This document shows positions 16,758 to 24,481 of a DNA stretch of 64,000 bases, in pieces. Location: positions 116,569 to 180,568 of the forward strand of contig CASEHX010000026.1 in NCBI GenBank assembly GCA_949287905.1. The letters are read 5' to 3'. The notes below the pieces were generated by a model that saw only the letters and a list, made by a program, of their open reading frames with translations, ran no database searches and had not been told where the DNA came from. The number at the start of each line of letters is the position of its first letter. The first letter of the stretch is position 1. The position numbers and the translations under genes are program-made. The stretch is from an uncultured Olsenella sp. GTDB taxonomy: Bacteria; Actinomycetota; Coriobacteriia; Coriobacteriales; Atopobiaceae.

Positions 16758-17228
16758 TCACATCCGCTTGGTCCACGCGCGCAGCTCGTCGGCTCCGGGG
16801 TTTCCGTTGAGCAGGCGGCCCTCCGTGACCGTTGCGCCAGGCGCGAGCGTCGCCATGCGCTGCGGCGCCTTGCCCAGGCCGGAGCCGCCGCTCGTGGCAA
16901 AAGGCACGACGGTCTTGCCGGAGAGGTCATGCGCCTCGAGGAAGGTGTCGATGATGCGCGGCTCCACGTACCACCAGATGGGGAAGCCCACGAAGACGGT
17001 GTCATAGGCGCTCATGTCGGGGGCGTCGCCCGCGACGGCGGGACGGCACTTCTCGTCGGCCATCTCGCGGGAGCTGCGGCTGCTCCTGTCATTCCAGTTG
17101 AGGTCAGCGGAGGTGTAGGGGGTTTCCGGGGCAATCTCAAAGAGGTCGGCTCCGACGGCTTCGGCCAGCCTGCGGGCGGCGCGCGCCGTGGTACCCGTGA
17201 CGGAGAAGTAGGCAACAAGGGCTCTCAT
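16758..17228 (-). CDS. Flavodoxin family protein
   Basis: A 156-residue protein starting at 17228. It begins with ALVAYFSVTGTTARAARRLA, the flavodoxin phosphate-binding loop (T/S.T..T), and has the aromatic isoalloxazine-contacting FVGFPIWWYVEP at about 78-89 and FATSGGSGLGKAP at about 109-121. It matches the short-chain Flavodoxin_4 type, which uses FMN for low-potential electron transfer, often in NADPH-quinone or reductase roles. It stands alone, followed downstream by a 113-base gap to the convergent yeiH gene. Partner proteins are not visible. Confidence 0.85.
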   Translation of the reverse strand: MRALVAYFSVTGTTARAARRLAEAVGADLFEIAPETPYTSADLNWNDRSSRSSREMADEKCRPAVAGDAPDMSAYDTVFVGFPIWWYVEPRIIDTFLEAHDLSGKTVVPFATSGGSGLGKAPQRMATLAPGATVTEGRLLNGNPGADELRAWTKRM

Positions 17229-17319
17229 CGCGATTCCTTTCTATAGGCAACATAACGTCACTTATAAGGATACCCGGAGACGCCCCGGCGTAATCTTCCC
17301 GTGCCGCGGAGACCCCGCC

Positions 17320-17574
17320 CTAATTCATGACGAGCAGCAGGGCGTTGCTCACCAGCGAGAGGATAGGGGCCACAAAGCAGAGCACGGTGCCAGTGATGGA
17401 GCACAGCATGCCGATGGCCGTGGTGAGGTCCTTGCGATAGTCCGCCTTCTTGGCCTTTCGCGCGAGCACGATGCCCGCGATGCCCACAAAGCCGCCGATC
17501 ACCTGGAGCCAGATGAAAGGGGTGAAGGCGGTGGCAAGCGAGAGCACGCCGAGTACGATGGACAGGATGTCCAT
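17320..17574 (-). CDS. Small membrane protein (DUF4190-like)
   Basis: An 84-residue protein, ATG at 17574 behind GGAGGTTCTCC. It has two or three hydrophobic segments (about 4-20, 22-40 and 51-80) separated by a basic loop ARKAKKADYRKD, the pattern of DUF4190-like small membrane proteins with an internal repeat (SIVLGVLSLATAF and SLVSN). A further gene product cannot be inferred. It is read away from the PTS IIA gene and probably shares the intergenic promoter area with it. Confidence 0.7.
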   Translation of the reverse strand: MDILSIVLGVLSLATAFTPFIWLQVIGGFVGIAGIVLARKAKKADYRKDLTTAIGMLCSITGTVLCFVAPILSLVSNALLLVMN

Positions 17575-17696
17575 GGAGAACCTCCGATGGTCGTGTGTGG
17601 TTTTTATCCTATCATACCGAAGTGAGAACGATTTCAGGATACAATCAGCGCGTCCAGCAAATGGTCAGGATACATGGACGAGAGGAGCCTCATCAC

Positions 17697-18224
17697 ATGG
17701 CCATTTTCGACAAGTTCACCAAGAAGGAAGAGACCGTCGAGATTCCCGAGAGCATCCAGATCGATGCCCAGCACGGCATTGGCTACGCGCCCGTCTCCGG
17801 TCGCGTCATCCGCATGACTGACGTCCCCGACAAGGTCTTCAGCACCGAGGTCCTTGGCAAGGGCTGCGCCCTCTGGCCTGACGGCGACGTCGTCTACGCC
17901 CCCGCCAACGGCTGGGTCGGAACCGCCATGGGTCACGCCGTCACCATCAAGTCTGACGGTGGCGCCGAGGTCCTCATCCACGTTGGCGTGAACACCGTCA
18001 ACCTCAAGGGCAAGGGCTTCACCAACCTCGTCTCCGACGGCGACCGCGTCGTTGCCGGCCAGCCGATCATCGTGATGGACCGCAAGGTCATCACCGAGGC
18101 GGGTTACCAGGACTGCGTCGTCTTCGCCATCTCCAACTCCGCCGACCTCGCGGACGTCGAGCTTACCGCCGACTTCAGCGAGAAGGTCGAGGCGGGCGAC
18201 CCGATCCTCAAGGTGACGTTCTAG
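17697..18224 (+). CDS. PTS glucose-type IIA component
   Basis: A 175-residue protein. The open frame starts earlier, but ATG 17697 follows GAGAGGAGCC and gives a standard IIA domain. It has the family pattern APVSGRVIRMTDVPDKVF (about 31-48) and the phosphoacceptor His in VLIHVGVNTVNLKGKG (about 92-107), the counterpart of His90 of E. coli Crr. It accepts phosphate from HPr and passes it to a IIBC permease, and could also regulate non-PTS transporters. No IIBC, HPr or EI gene is nearby, so it acts in trans. A TACAAT -10 candidate lies at 17640-17645, before the short start. Confidence 0.9.
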   Translation: MAIFDKFTKKEETVEIPESIQIDAQHGIGYAPVSGRVIRMTDVPDKVFSTEVLGKGCALWPDGDVVYAPANGWVGTAMGHAVTIKSDGGAEVLIHVGVNTVNLKGKGFTNLVSDGDRVVAGQPIIVMDRKVITEAGYQDCVVFAISNSADLADVELTADFSEKVEAGDPILKVTF

Positions 18225-18247
18225 TTTTCTCGCGCATCGCTCTGAGC

Positions 18248-18281
18248 GGGGCGGCGGCCGTGTGGCTGCCGCCCCTTTCTT
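18248..18281. terminator. Terminator between PTS IIA and VOC gene
   Basis: GGGGCGGCGGCC (18248-18259) pairs with GGCTGCCGCCCC (18264-18275, one mismatch) around a GTGT loop, then TTTCTT. It ends the PTS IIA transcript and lies 5 bases from the stop of the convergent VOC gene. Confidence 0.85.
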
Positions 18282-18285
18282 GCGC

Positions 18286-18657
18286 TTATCCCTCGTAGTC
18301 GTGGAGCACGGCCTCGATGTTGTTGCCCTCGGGGTCCAGTACGAAGCAGGCATAGTAGCCGGGCTCGTAGTCGCGCGGGCCGGGCGCGCCGTTGTCCGTG
18401 CCGCCCTGGAGCGCAGCCTCGTAGAACGCCTGCACGTCGTCCGTGGTCCTGGCGAGCCAGGCGTAGTGGCTCGGCGCGGGCGTCACACCCTCCTTTGCGG
18501 GGGAGATCCAGACGGAGTCGCCGTCCTCGTCGTTCACGAACTGCGTGCCGCCGGGGTACTCCACACCCTTGTGGTAGCCGAGCGTCGCCATGACGCGCTC
18601 GTAGTAGGGGACCATGACCTCGGGGTCGGACACGCGGATGATCAGGTGGTCGAGCAT
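18286..18657 (-). CDS. VOC / glyoxalase-fold protein
   Basis: A 123-residue protein; ATG 18657 is preferred to 18792 because GCGAAGGGAG precedes it. It has the two beta-alpha-beta-beta-beta modules of the vicinal oxygen chelate superfamily, beginning LDHLIIRVSDPE with the first metal ligand His and ending NNIEAVLHDYEG with the Glu ligand. A typical motif ACFVLDPEGNNIEAV lies near 104-118. Members are glyoxalase, dioxygenase or fosfomycin-resistance enzymes; sequence alone does not decide, and the length of 123 residues fits a small uncharacterised group. Confidence 0.75.
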   Translation of the reverse strand: MLDHLIIRVSDPEVMVPYYERVMATLGYHKGVEYPGGTQFVNDEDGDSVWISPAKEGVTPAPSHYAWLARTTDDVQAFYEAALQGGTDNGAPGPRDYEPGYYACFVLDPEGNNIEAVLHDYEG

Positions 18658-18790
18658 CGGGGGGCTCCCTTCGCGCGGACTTGTCATGGTCTCATTGTGC
18701 TGGCGTGGCCGCGGCGCTGGCGGCGCCCTTCGGCCGACGGCTCGGGTCGCTTCGCGTGCGTTCGTGCGAGAATCTACGAGAGGAGGCCAC

Positions 18791-19375
18791 ATGATCTACG
18801 TCATTGATTCGCCGGAGCATCCGCTTAACGTGACGGCCGCCGCCGAGGGGCTTCGTGCGAGCGTGGTGAGCGTACCGGTGGCCGACTGGGGTGATGCGCT
18901 CACGCCGTGGCCCGCTCCCGCGCTGCGTCCGGGCGAGAAGGACTTTGGCGGGCAGGCTGACGAGACGCTTGCTTTGCTTGCCGAGGCGCTTGACGCGGCG
19001 CCCGGCCCTCATGCCGTCTGCGGCTACTCGCTTGGCGGGCTCTTCGCGCTCTACGCGTTCGTGCGGGAGCCGCGCCTTGCCGCGTGCGCATGCCTCTCGG
19101 GCTCGGTCTGGTATGAGGGCTGGGTCAATTGGCTACGCGAAAACGCGCCGGACTGTGCCGGGCGCTACGCGTACTTCTCGGTGGGGAGGAAGGAGAAGCG
19201 CGCTGGCCTGCCGTTCCGCCACGTGGAGGAGGACCTTGCCGCCTGTGTGGAGATCCTCCGCGCGCATGGCTGCAGGGTGGGTGTGACGCTCGGTCCCGGC
19301 AGCCACATGCAGCACGTGACCGAGCGCCTTTCTGCGGGGCTTGCCGCACTTGACTCCGTCTTGACCGCTGGCTGA
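18791..19375 (+). CDS. Alpha/beta hydrolase (esterase-like)
   Basis: A 194-residue protein. The long frame starts earlier, but ATG 18791 follows GAGAGGAGGCCAC. The nucleophile elbow is CGYSLGGLFALYAF (about 77-90) with Ser80 or so, and a conserved HM..HV in GSHMQHVTERL supplies the likely catalytic His near 177-180. It resembles the small esterase family of D-type (enterobactin-esterase-like) folds. It lacks a signal peptide and is followed by the inverted-repeat element at 19425-19513. Substrate is unknown. Confidence 0.75.
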   Translation: MIYVIDSPEHPLNVTAAAEGLRASVVSVPVADWGDALTPWPAPALRPGEKDFGGQADETLALLAEALDAAPGPHAVCGYSLGGLFALYAFVREPRLAACACLSGSVWYEGWVNWLRENAPDCAGRYAYFSVGRKEKRAGLPFRHVEEDLAACVEILRAHGCRVGVTLGPGSHMQHVTERLSAGLAALDSVLTAG

Positions 19376-19424
19376 TTCAGATAGATTGGTGATATCAAGA
19401 AAGCGGTCCGTACTTTGACGGCGC

Positions 19425-19513
19425 GCGAAAAAGTACCCAACATTTGGAGCTCAAAACGGGAAATCCCAGTTGGCGTTTTCCAGAACCCCGAAGCTTGGGT
19501 ACTTATTCGCGGG
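19425..19513. repeat. Intergenic inverted-repeat element, ACCCAA type
   Basis: Arms GCGCGAAAAAGTACCCAA (19425-19442) and TTGGGTACTTATTCGCGG (19497-19514) match in 16 of 18 bases. The interior contains TCCCAGTTGGCGTTTTCC. The arm core AAAAGTACCCAA is the same as in the element at 12737-12862, though the interiors differ. No T run follows, so termination is unlikely. Confidence 0.7.
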
Positions 19514-19552
19514 TGCGGCAAGTATCCGAGCGAGAGTTGCCCGCACGTTATC

Positions 19553-19993
19553 CTAGAGCCGCATGTAGAGCAGCGGATAGGGGCGCCCCTCCTCGTCGAG
19601 CTCGGTGCGGTGGTACGTCTTGAAGCCCAGATGCTCGTAGAAGCCCACGGCCTGCGGATTCTGCTCGTTGACGGTGAGCTCGGTCACGCCGAGGTGCGCG
19701 ATGCCGTGTTCGAGGAGCTGACGACCGAGGCCCTGCCCACGCACTTCCGGGTCGAGAAAAAGCATCTCGAGGCGGCCGTCCTGCACGCCCATGAAAGCAA
19801 CGGGCGTGCCGTCCCTCTTGGCCACAACGAGCGTGTTCACGCCCGCGAGCGCCTGCGGGACGAACGGCTTGATCTCGGCGACCTCCGCCTCGGAGAGAAA
19901 GGTATGGGTGGCGCGCACGGAGCGCTCCCACACGCCCACGAGCCGCCTCATGAGCTCGGGCGTTCGGTCGGAAACGATGCGCAGGTCTGCCAT
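19553..19993 (-). CDS. GNAT N-acetyltransferase (YjaB-like)
   Basis: A 146-residue protein, ATG at 19993. The acetyl-CoA binding loop is MLFLDPEVRGQGLGRQLLEHGI (motif A, about 74-95, RGQGLG) and motif B is NEQNPQAVGFYEHLGFK (about 109-125). The order and spacing (WERSV.ATH.FL near 22, VNEQN.QAVGFY, PYPLL at the end) match E. coli YjaB closely. YjaB-like proteins acetylate amines, but the substrate is not known. It lies 7 bases downstream of the TrmL-like gene on the same strand and is probably cotranscribed. Confidence 0.85.
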   Translation of the reverse strand: MADLRIVSDRTPELMRRLVGVWERSVRATHTFLSEAEVAEIKPFVPQALAGVNTLVVAKRDGTPVAFMGVQDGRLEMLFLDPEVRGQGLGRQLLEHGIAHLGVTELTVNEQNPQAVGFYEHLGFKTYHRTELDEEGRPYPLLYMRL

Positions 19994-19999
19994 GACGTC

Positions 20000-20584
20000 T
20001 CACATTCCCTGGAATCCGGTCTGGCGCAGCGCCTCGTAGAGCACGACGGCGGCTGCGTTGGAGAGGTTGAGCGCGCTGATGCGGTAGTCCTCCGGGTTCA
20101 CGAAGTTGCCGCAGACGTCCTGGGAGAGAAGCGCGGCGTGGTCGTCCCTCTCGCCGGGCGAGCCCCAGCTCTCCGCGTTGTCGAGCGATGCCGCGTCCGG
20201 CAGCATGGGAATGCGCTCGCAGCAGCTCGCGTGCGCGGCGAGCAGCTCCTCCGGCAGACCCACGCTCTCGCAGCCAAAGACGAGAAAGTCGCCATCGGCG
20301 TAGCGTGCCTCGGCGTGGGTGCGCCGCGCTTTCTTGGTGAGGAGGTGAAGTCGCGGGTCAGCCGCGGCAAGCACGTTCTTCTCGACGAACTCGGCCCAGT
20401 CAGTGTAGACCGTGACGTCCAGGCTCTCCCAGTAGCCGAGTCCCGCTCGATGCAGGCTCTTCTCGTCCAGCGAGAAGCCGAGCGGCCCCACGAGGTGCAG
20501 GCGTGAACCCGTGACCACGCAGGTGCGCCCGATGTTTCCCGTGTTGGCCGGAATCTCCGGCGCCACGAGCACGACGTTGAACAT
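20000..20584 (-). CDS. trmL: TrmL-like tRNA (cytidine/uridine-34 2'-O)-methyltransferase with insertion
   Basis: A 194-residue SPOUT-family protein; I choose ATG 20584 because the upstream extension to 21214 only covers antisense of other genes. It starts VVLVAPEIPANTGNIGRTCV (motif 1, about 4-23), has FGCESVGLP (about 103-111) and ends in LNLSNAAAVVLYEALRQ (motif 3, about 172-188). These knot motifs bind SAM, and the enzyme methylates the ribose of wobble base 34 in tRNA-Leu. Between RIPM and LNLSNA, where family members have about 6 residues, there are about 43 here (about 129-171), so an insertion sits in the SAM-binding knot. See findings. Confidence 0.8.
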   Translation of the reverse strand: MFNVVLVAPEIPANTGNIGRTCVVTGSRLHLVGPLGFSLDEKSLHRAGLGYWESLDVTVYTDWAEFVEKNVLAAADPRLHLLTKKARRTHAEARYADGDFLVFGCESVGLPEELLAAHASCCERIPMLPDAASLDNAESWGSPGERDDHAALLSQDVCGNFVNPEDYRISALNLSNAAAVVLYEALRQTGFQGM

Positions 20585-20617
20585 GCCCGTCCCCTCTCGC
20601 CGACAGCGCGGGCTCGC

Positions 20618-20623
20618 TATAAT
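20618..20623 (+). promoter_or_regulatory. -10 box of the PDF-like/UvrA operon
   Basis: A consensus TATAAT, 37 bases before the ATG at 20660. No consensus -35 box is seen 16-18 bases upstream. The trmL start at 20584 is divergent. Confidence 0.5.
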
Positions 20624-20659
20624 TGCCTGTGCAGCATACCCCAATCCGAAGGGAATCTC

Positions 20660-21079
20660 ATGATCAAGGAGCTGGTCAAGGACGACGCCGTCCTCTCCGT
20701 GCCGTGCGAGCCCGCCACCGCCGAGGACGCCCCCGTGGCTCAGGACCTCGTTGACACCCTCGCGTCCATCGAGGACGCCGTCTGCCTCGCCGCCAACCAG
20801 ATCGGCGTGACCAAGGCCATCGTCGCCTACCAGGACGACGACGGCACCGCCCACGTCATGTACAACCCCAAGATCCTCATGGCGCTCGGCAGCGCCAAGG
20901 TCGAGGAGACCTGTCTCTCCCGTGAGGAGCCTGCCCGCGTGACGCGCTTCGCCAAGATCAAGGTGTCCTTCGACGAGCTCGTGGACGGCCAGCTCAAGGC
21001 CCGTCGCCGCGACTACATTGGCTGGACCGCGCAGATGATCCAGCACATGGTGGACCACTGCAAGGGCAAGCTGGTCTAG
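20660..21079 (+). CDS. Peptide deformylase-like protein lacking the catalytic Glu
   Basis: A 139-residue protein, ATG at 20660. It matches the short clostridial peptide deformylase paralogs along its whole length (KDDAVLSVP, LAANQIGV, GWTAQMIQHMVDHCKG). PDF normally removes the formyl group of nascent chains with a metal held by Cys in EGCLS and two His in HExxH. Here motif 2 is EETCLS (82-87), which keeps the Cys85 ligand, and motif 3 is HMVDH (129-133), which keeps both His but replaces the catalytic Glu with Met130. Motif 1 lacks its first Gly (CLAANQ, 42-47). Classical deformylase activity is therefore doubtful. The UvrA-like gene starts 1 base after its stop. Confidence 0.75.
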   Translation: MIKELVKDDAVLSVPCEPATAEDAPVAQDLVDTLASIEDAVCLAANQIGVTKAIVAYQDDDGTAHVMYNPKILMALGSAKVEETCLSREEPARVTRFAKIKVSFDELVDGQLKARRRDYIGWTAQMIQHMVDHCKGKLV

Positions 21080-21080
21080 C

Positions 21081-23591
21081 ATGGCCGCCCGCGGTGGCGC
21101 GGCGCCCGACCACATCGAGGTGCGCGGCGCCCGCGTGCACAACCTCAAGGGTGTCGACGTTGACATCCCGCTGAACGAGCTCGTTGGCGTGGCCGGGGTC
21201 TCCGGCTCCGGCAAGAGCTCGCTTGCGTTGGGCGTGCTCTACGCCGAGGGCAGCCGTCGGTACCTGGAGTCGCTCTCCACGTACACGCGCCGTCGCATGA
21301 CGCAGGCGAGCCACGCCGCCGTGGACGACGTCCGCTACGTGCCGGCTGCGCTGGCGCTCCACCAGCGCCCGGCGGTGCCGGGCGTGCGCAGCACCTTCGG
21401 CACCATGTCCGAGCTGCTCAACAGCCTGCGCCTGCTCTTCTCGCGCGTGGCCAGCCACCGCTGCCCGCACTGCGGTGCCTACGCCCCGCCCTCCACGGCG
21501 GTGGCAACGGACCAGCCCATCACCTGCCCCGCCTGTGGCGAGAAGTTCTTTGGCCCCGGCGCCGAGGACCTTGCGTTCAACAGCACCGGCGCATGCCCCA
21601 CCTGCGAGGGCACGGGCGTGGTGCGCACGGTCAACGAGGCGTCGCTCGTGCCGGACGAGTCCATCTCCATCGACGACGGCGCGGTGCTGCCGTGGGGCAG
21701 CCTCATGTGGGACCTCATGAAGCAGATCTGCGGCGCCATGGGCGTGCGCACCAACGTGCCGTTTAGCGAGCTCACGCCCGAGGAGCGCGACATCGTCTTC
21801 CACGGGCCCGCCGTCAAGAAGCACATCCTCTACAAGTCCAAGAAGGGCGACGACTTTGCCGAGCTGGACTTCACCTACTTCAACGCGGTCTATACCGTGG
21901 AGAACGCGCTCGCCAAGGTCAAGGACGAGAAGGGCCTCAAGCGCGTGAGCCGCTTTCTCACGGAGGGGCCCTGCCCCGACTGTGGCGGCACGCGGCTCTC
22001 CGATGCGGCGCGCGCCCCGCGCGTGGCGGGAATCGGTCTTGCCGACGCCACGGCCATGACGCTCGGCGAGCTGGTGACGTGGGTCGCCGCGGTGCCCGCC
22101 GGGCTGCCGGACGACGTGCGGCCCATGGCGGAGAGCATCTGCGAGTCCTTCCGGCACACGGCGCGGCGCCTGCTGGACCTGGGGCTTGGCTATCTCTCGC
22201 TCGACCGCGCGGCGGCAACGCTCTCCACGGGCGAGCGTCAGCGCGTGCAGCTGGCCCGTGCCGTGCGCAACCGCACGACGGGCGTGCTCTACGTGCTCGA
22301 CGAGCCGTCAATCGGCTTGCACCCCGCCAACGTGGACGGGCTTCTCGGCGTCATGCGCGACCTCCTGGCAGACGGCAACTCCGTCGTGATGGTCGATCAC
22401 GACGCGCGCATCCTCGCCGAGGCGGACCACCTCATCGAGCTGGGCCCCGGCGCGGGTGCGGACGGCGGGCGCGTGATCTGCCAGGGGAGCGTCGCCGAGG
22501 TGGCGGCGGACCTTGCCTCGCGCGTCGGCGGCTTCCTCACGGGCGAGAAGGACGTGCTCTCGCGGCCGCGTGCCGGCGCGGAGGAGATGTTCGACCTGGG
22601 CACCATCTCGATGGAGACGTCGGCGCTGCACACGGTGCGCCCGCTTCACGTGGAGGTGCCGCGCGGGCGGCTCGTGGTGGTGACGGGCGTCTCGGGCTCG
22701 GGCAAGACGACGCTCGTGCTGGAGACGCTGGTGCCTGCGCTTTCCGCTGCGGCGGCGGGGGAGCGGCCGCCCGCGCACGTGCGGTGGGTGGATGCCGAGG
22801 GCGTGCGGCGCGCCAACCTCATCGACGCAACGCCGATCGGCATCAACGTGCGCTCCACCGTCGCCACCTACGCGGGCATCCACGACGAGCTGCGGCGCGC
22901 GTATGCGCGCACCGACGAGGCGCGCGCCGCCGGCTACAAGGCGGGGGACTTCTCGTACAACACCGGGCGCCTGCGCTGCCCCACCTGCGACGGCACGGGC
23001 GAGGTCTCCCTCGACGTGCAGTTTCTGCCGGACGTGGACATTCCCTGCCCGGACTGCCGCGGCTCGCGCTACGCCGCCGCGGCGGACGCCGTTCACCGCC
23101 CGCGCAGGGGCGAGCCTGCGGGCACGGGCCTCACGATGCCGCAGCTCATGGCCCTCTCCGTGGACGAGGCACTCGACGCCTGTTCTGACCTGCGTCGCGT
23201 TGCCGCGCGGCTCCAGGTTCTGCACGATCTGGGGCTGGGGTACCTCACGCTCGGCGAGGCCACGCCGGCGCTCTCCGGCGGCGAGGCGCAGCGCCTCAAG
23301 CTCGCGAGCGAGATGGGCCGCGCGCAGGACGACGCCGTCTTCGTCTTTGACGAGCCCACGATCGGCCTGCACCCGCTCGACGTGCAGACGCTGCTCGCGG
23401 TGTTCCAGCGGCTCGTGGAGGCGGGTGCCACCGTCATCGTGATCGAGCACGACCTCGACGTGATCCGCAACGCGGACTACGTGATCGACATGGGTCCCGG
23501 CGGCGGCGAGGAGGGCGGCCGCATCGTCTGTGCGGGCACGCCCGAGGAGGTAGCCGTCTGCCCGGAGAGCGTGACGGGTCGCTACCTGTAA
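21081..23591 (+). CDS. UvrA-like ABC ATPase (UvrA2 type)
   Basis: An 836-residue protein, ATG 21081. Two ABC ATPase domains are present: Walker A GVSGSGKSSLA (about 38-48) and GVSGSGKTTLV (about 535-545), signatures LSTGERQRVQLARA and LSGGEAQRLKLASE, Walker B with DEPSIGLHP and DEPTIGLHP. Two zinc modules (CPHC...CPAC near 130-155 and CPTC...CPDC near 634-660) are kept. It is about 100 residues shorter than UvrA (about 940), with the region between the first Walker A and the first zinc module compressed, so the UvrB-binding part is reduced as in UvrA2/DrrC-type paralogs. These act in DNA damage tolerance or drug resistance rather than canonical UvrABC repair. Confidence 0.85.
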   Translation: MAARGGAAPDHIEVRGARVHNLKGVDVDIPLNELVGVAGVSGSGKSSLALGVLYAEGSRRYLESLSTYTRRRMTQASHAAVDDVRYVPAALALHQRPAVPGVRSTFGTMSELLNSLRLLFSRVASHRCPHCGAYAPPSTAVATDQPITCPACGEKFFGPGAEDLAFNSTGACPTCEGTGVVRTVNEASLVPDESISIDDGAVLPWGSLMWDLMKQICGAMGVRTNVPFSELTPEERDIVFHGPAVKKHILYKSKKGDDFAELDFTYFNAVYTVENALAKVKDEKGLKRVSRFLTEGPCPDCGGTRLSDAARAPRVAGIGLADATAMTLGELVTWVAAVPAGLPDDVRPMAESICESFRHTARRLLDLGLGYLSLDRAAATLSTGERQRVQLARAVRNRTTGVLYVLDEPSIGLHPANVDGLLGVMRDLLADGNSVVMVDHDARILAEADHLIELGPGAGADGGRVICQGSVAEVAADLASRVGGFLTGEKDVLSRPRAGAEEMFDLGTISMETSALHTVRPLHVEVPRGRLVVVTGVSGSGKTTLVLETLVPALSAAAAGERPPAHVRWVDAEGVRRANLIDATPIGINVRSTVATYAGIHDELRRAYARTDEARAAGYKAGDFSYNTGRLRCPTCDGTGEVSLDVQFLPDVDIPCPDCRGSRYAAAADAVHRPRRGEPAGTGLTMPQLMALSVDEALDACSDLRRVAARLQVLHDLGLGYLTLGEATPALSGGEAQRLKLASEMGRAQDDAVFVFDEPTIGLHPLDVQTLLAVFQRLVEAGATVIVIEHDLDVIRNADYVIDMGPGGGEEGGRIVCAGTPEEVAVCPESVTGRYL

Positions 23592-23610
23592 AAAAGGGCG
23601 AGGCGACGCC

Positions 23611-23708
23611 GGGGCGGATGTCCTCGAGGGTGCGGCCGTCGTGCGTGCAGGCTAGCAGCGATGGGCGCTGGGGCAGATGTCCTCGAGGACGCAGCCGTCG
23701 CAGTGCGG
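23611..23708. repeat. Partial duplication of the nth 3' end
   Basis: 23611-23641 (GGGGCGGATGTCCTCGAGG and following) repeats 23670-23700, the codons for the C-terminal iron-sulfur loop of Nth, with only about 4 changes in 31 bases. The outer copy lies beyond the nth stop (23652-23654) and carries Cys-to-Arg type changes in its translation. Confidence 0.7.
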
Positions 23709-24314
23709 GCCGCGCGCCACGCAGGTGTCGCGGCCATGCTTGATCCACTGGTGGTTCACCGGTCCCCAGAGCTCGCGCGGCAGCAGGCGAAGCAGGTCCT
23801 GCTCGGTCTTGAGCGGCTCCTTCTCGTGCGTCTTGGGCGAGAGGGCCAGCCGGTGCGCGATGCGGTTGACGTGCGTGTCCACCGCGATGCCCTCGACGAT
23901 GCCAAACCCCACGTTCATCACGATGTTGGCCGTCTTGCGCCCCACGCCGGGCAGGCGCGTGAGCTCATCCATCGTGTGCGGGACCTCGCCGCCGAACTCG
24001 GACACGATCATCTGCGCGCACTCCACGCAGTGCCGAGCCTTGGACTTGTAGAACCCCAGGCTGTGGATGTACTCCGCGACCTCCTCCGGTGACGCCGCGG
24101 CCATTGCCTCCGGCGTGGGGAAGCGCTCGAAAAGCGCGGGCGTCACCTTGTTGACCTGCGCATCTGTGGTCTGCGCAGAGAGCAGGACCGCAATCGTCAG
24201 GCGAAACGGGTTCGCGTGGTCGAGGAAGCACTCGACGGGGCCGTACTTCTCGTCAAGCCGTCGGCACACCTCGACGGCGCGCTCGACCTTGGCCTTCTTG
24301 GTCTCTCTCGGCAT
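23652..24314 (-). CDS. nth: Endonuclease III (DNA glycosylase/AP lyase)
   Basis: A 220-residue protein starting at 24314. It removes oxidised pyrimidines in base excision repair and nicks at the AP site. The helix-hairpin-helix is LPGVGRKTANIV with the Schiff-base Lys (about 128), the catalytic Asp lies in AVDTHVNR (about 146), and a [4Fe-4S] motif C-x6-C-x2-C-x5-C (CVARGPHCDGCVLEDIC) closes the protein. Length and order are standard. The gene runs against uvrA-like and divergent from the HTH-aminotransferase gene. Its 3' end is partly duplicated downstream. Confidence 0.95.
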   Translation of the reverse strand: MPRETKKAKVERAVEVCRRLDEKYGPVECFLDHANPFRLTIAVLLSAQTTDAQVNKVTPALFERFPTPEAMAAASPEEVAEYIHSLGFYKSKARHCVECAQMIVSEFGGEVPHTMDELTRLPGVGRKTANIVMNVGFGIVEGIAVDTHVNRIAHRLALSPKTHEKEPLKTEQDLLRLLPRELWGPVNHQWIKHGRDTCVARGPHCDGCVLEDICPSAHRC

Positions 24315-24400
24315 CTTGCCTCCTCTGCGGTCTCCTCAGACGATGATAGGACGCTCGACGCGGCGAGAAAAGCGACGCAGTCCGCCCTTCGCGGCGGTGT

Positions 24401-24470
24401 GCCCAAGAACCCATGCCCAAGAACCCATGCCCAAGAACCCATGCCCAAGAACCCATGCCCAAGAACCCCC
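24401..24470. repeat. Five tandem copies of a 14-bp repeat
   Basis: GCCCAAGAACCCAT begins at 24401, 24415, 24429, 24443 and 24457 (the last copy ends CC instead of AT). It lies between the divergent nth and HTH-aminotransferase genes, just outside the operator cluster. On either strand it has no function I can name. Exact copies in tandem point to recent slippage. Confidence 0.85.
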
Positions 24471-24481
24471 ATCTTCTCGTG

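Noticed and set aside
18614..18790. Extended N terminus of the esterase gene
   Set aside because: This part lacks a ribosome binding site and covers the divergent VOC gene start; ATG 18791 has AGGAGG before it.
20585..21214. Upstream extension of the TrmL-like frame
   Set aside because: It is antisense to the deformylase-like and UvrA-like genes. Met at 20584 gives a normal SPOUT start.
23434..23748. A minus-strand frame after nth that resembles its C terminus
   Set aside because: It is the duplicated 3' end of nth read in another frame; no start signal and no Fe-S cysteines.
24401..24470. Possible CRISPR-like array
   Set aside because: The copies are adjacent with no spacers and the unit is only 14 bp; it is a simple tandem repeat. 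No Cas genes are present.
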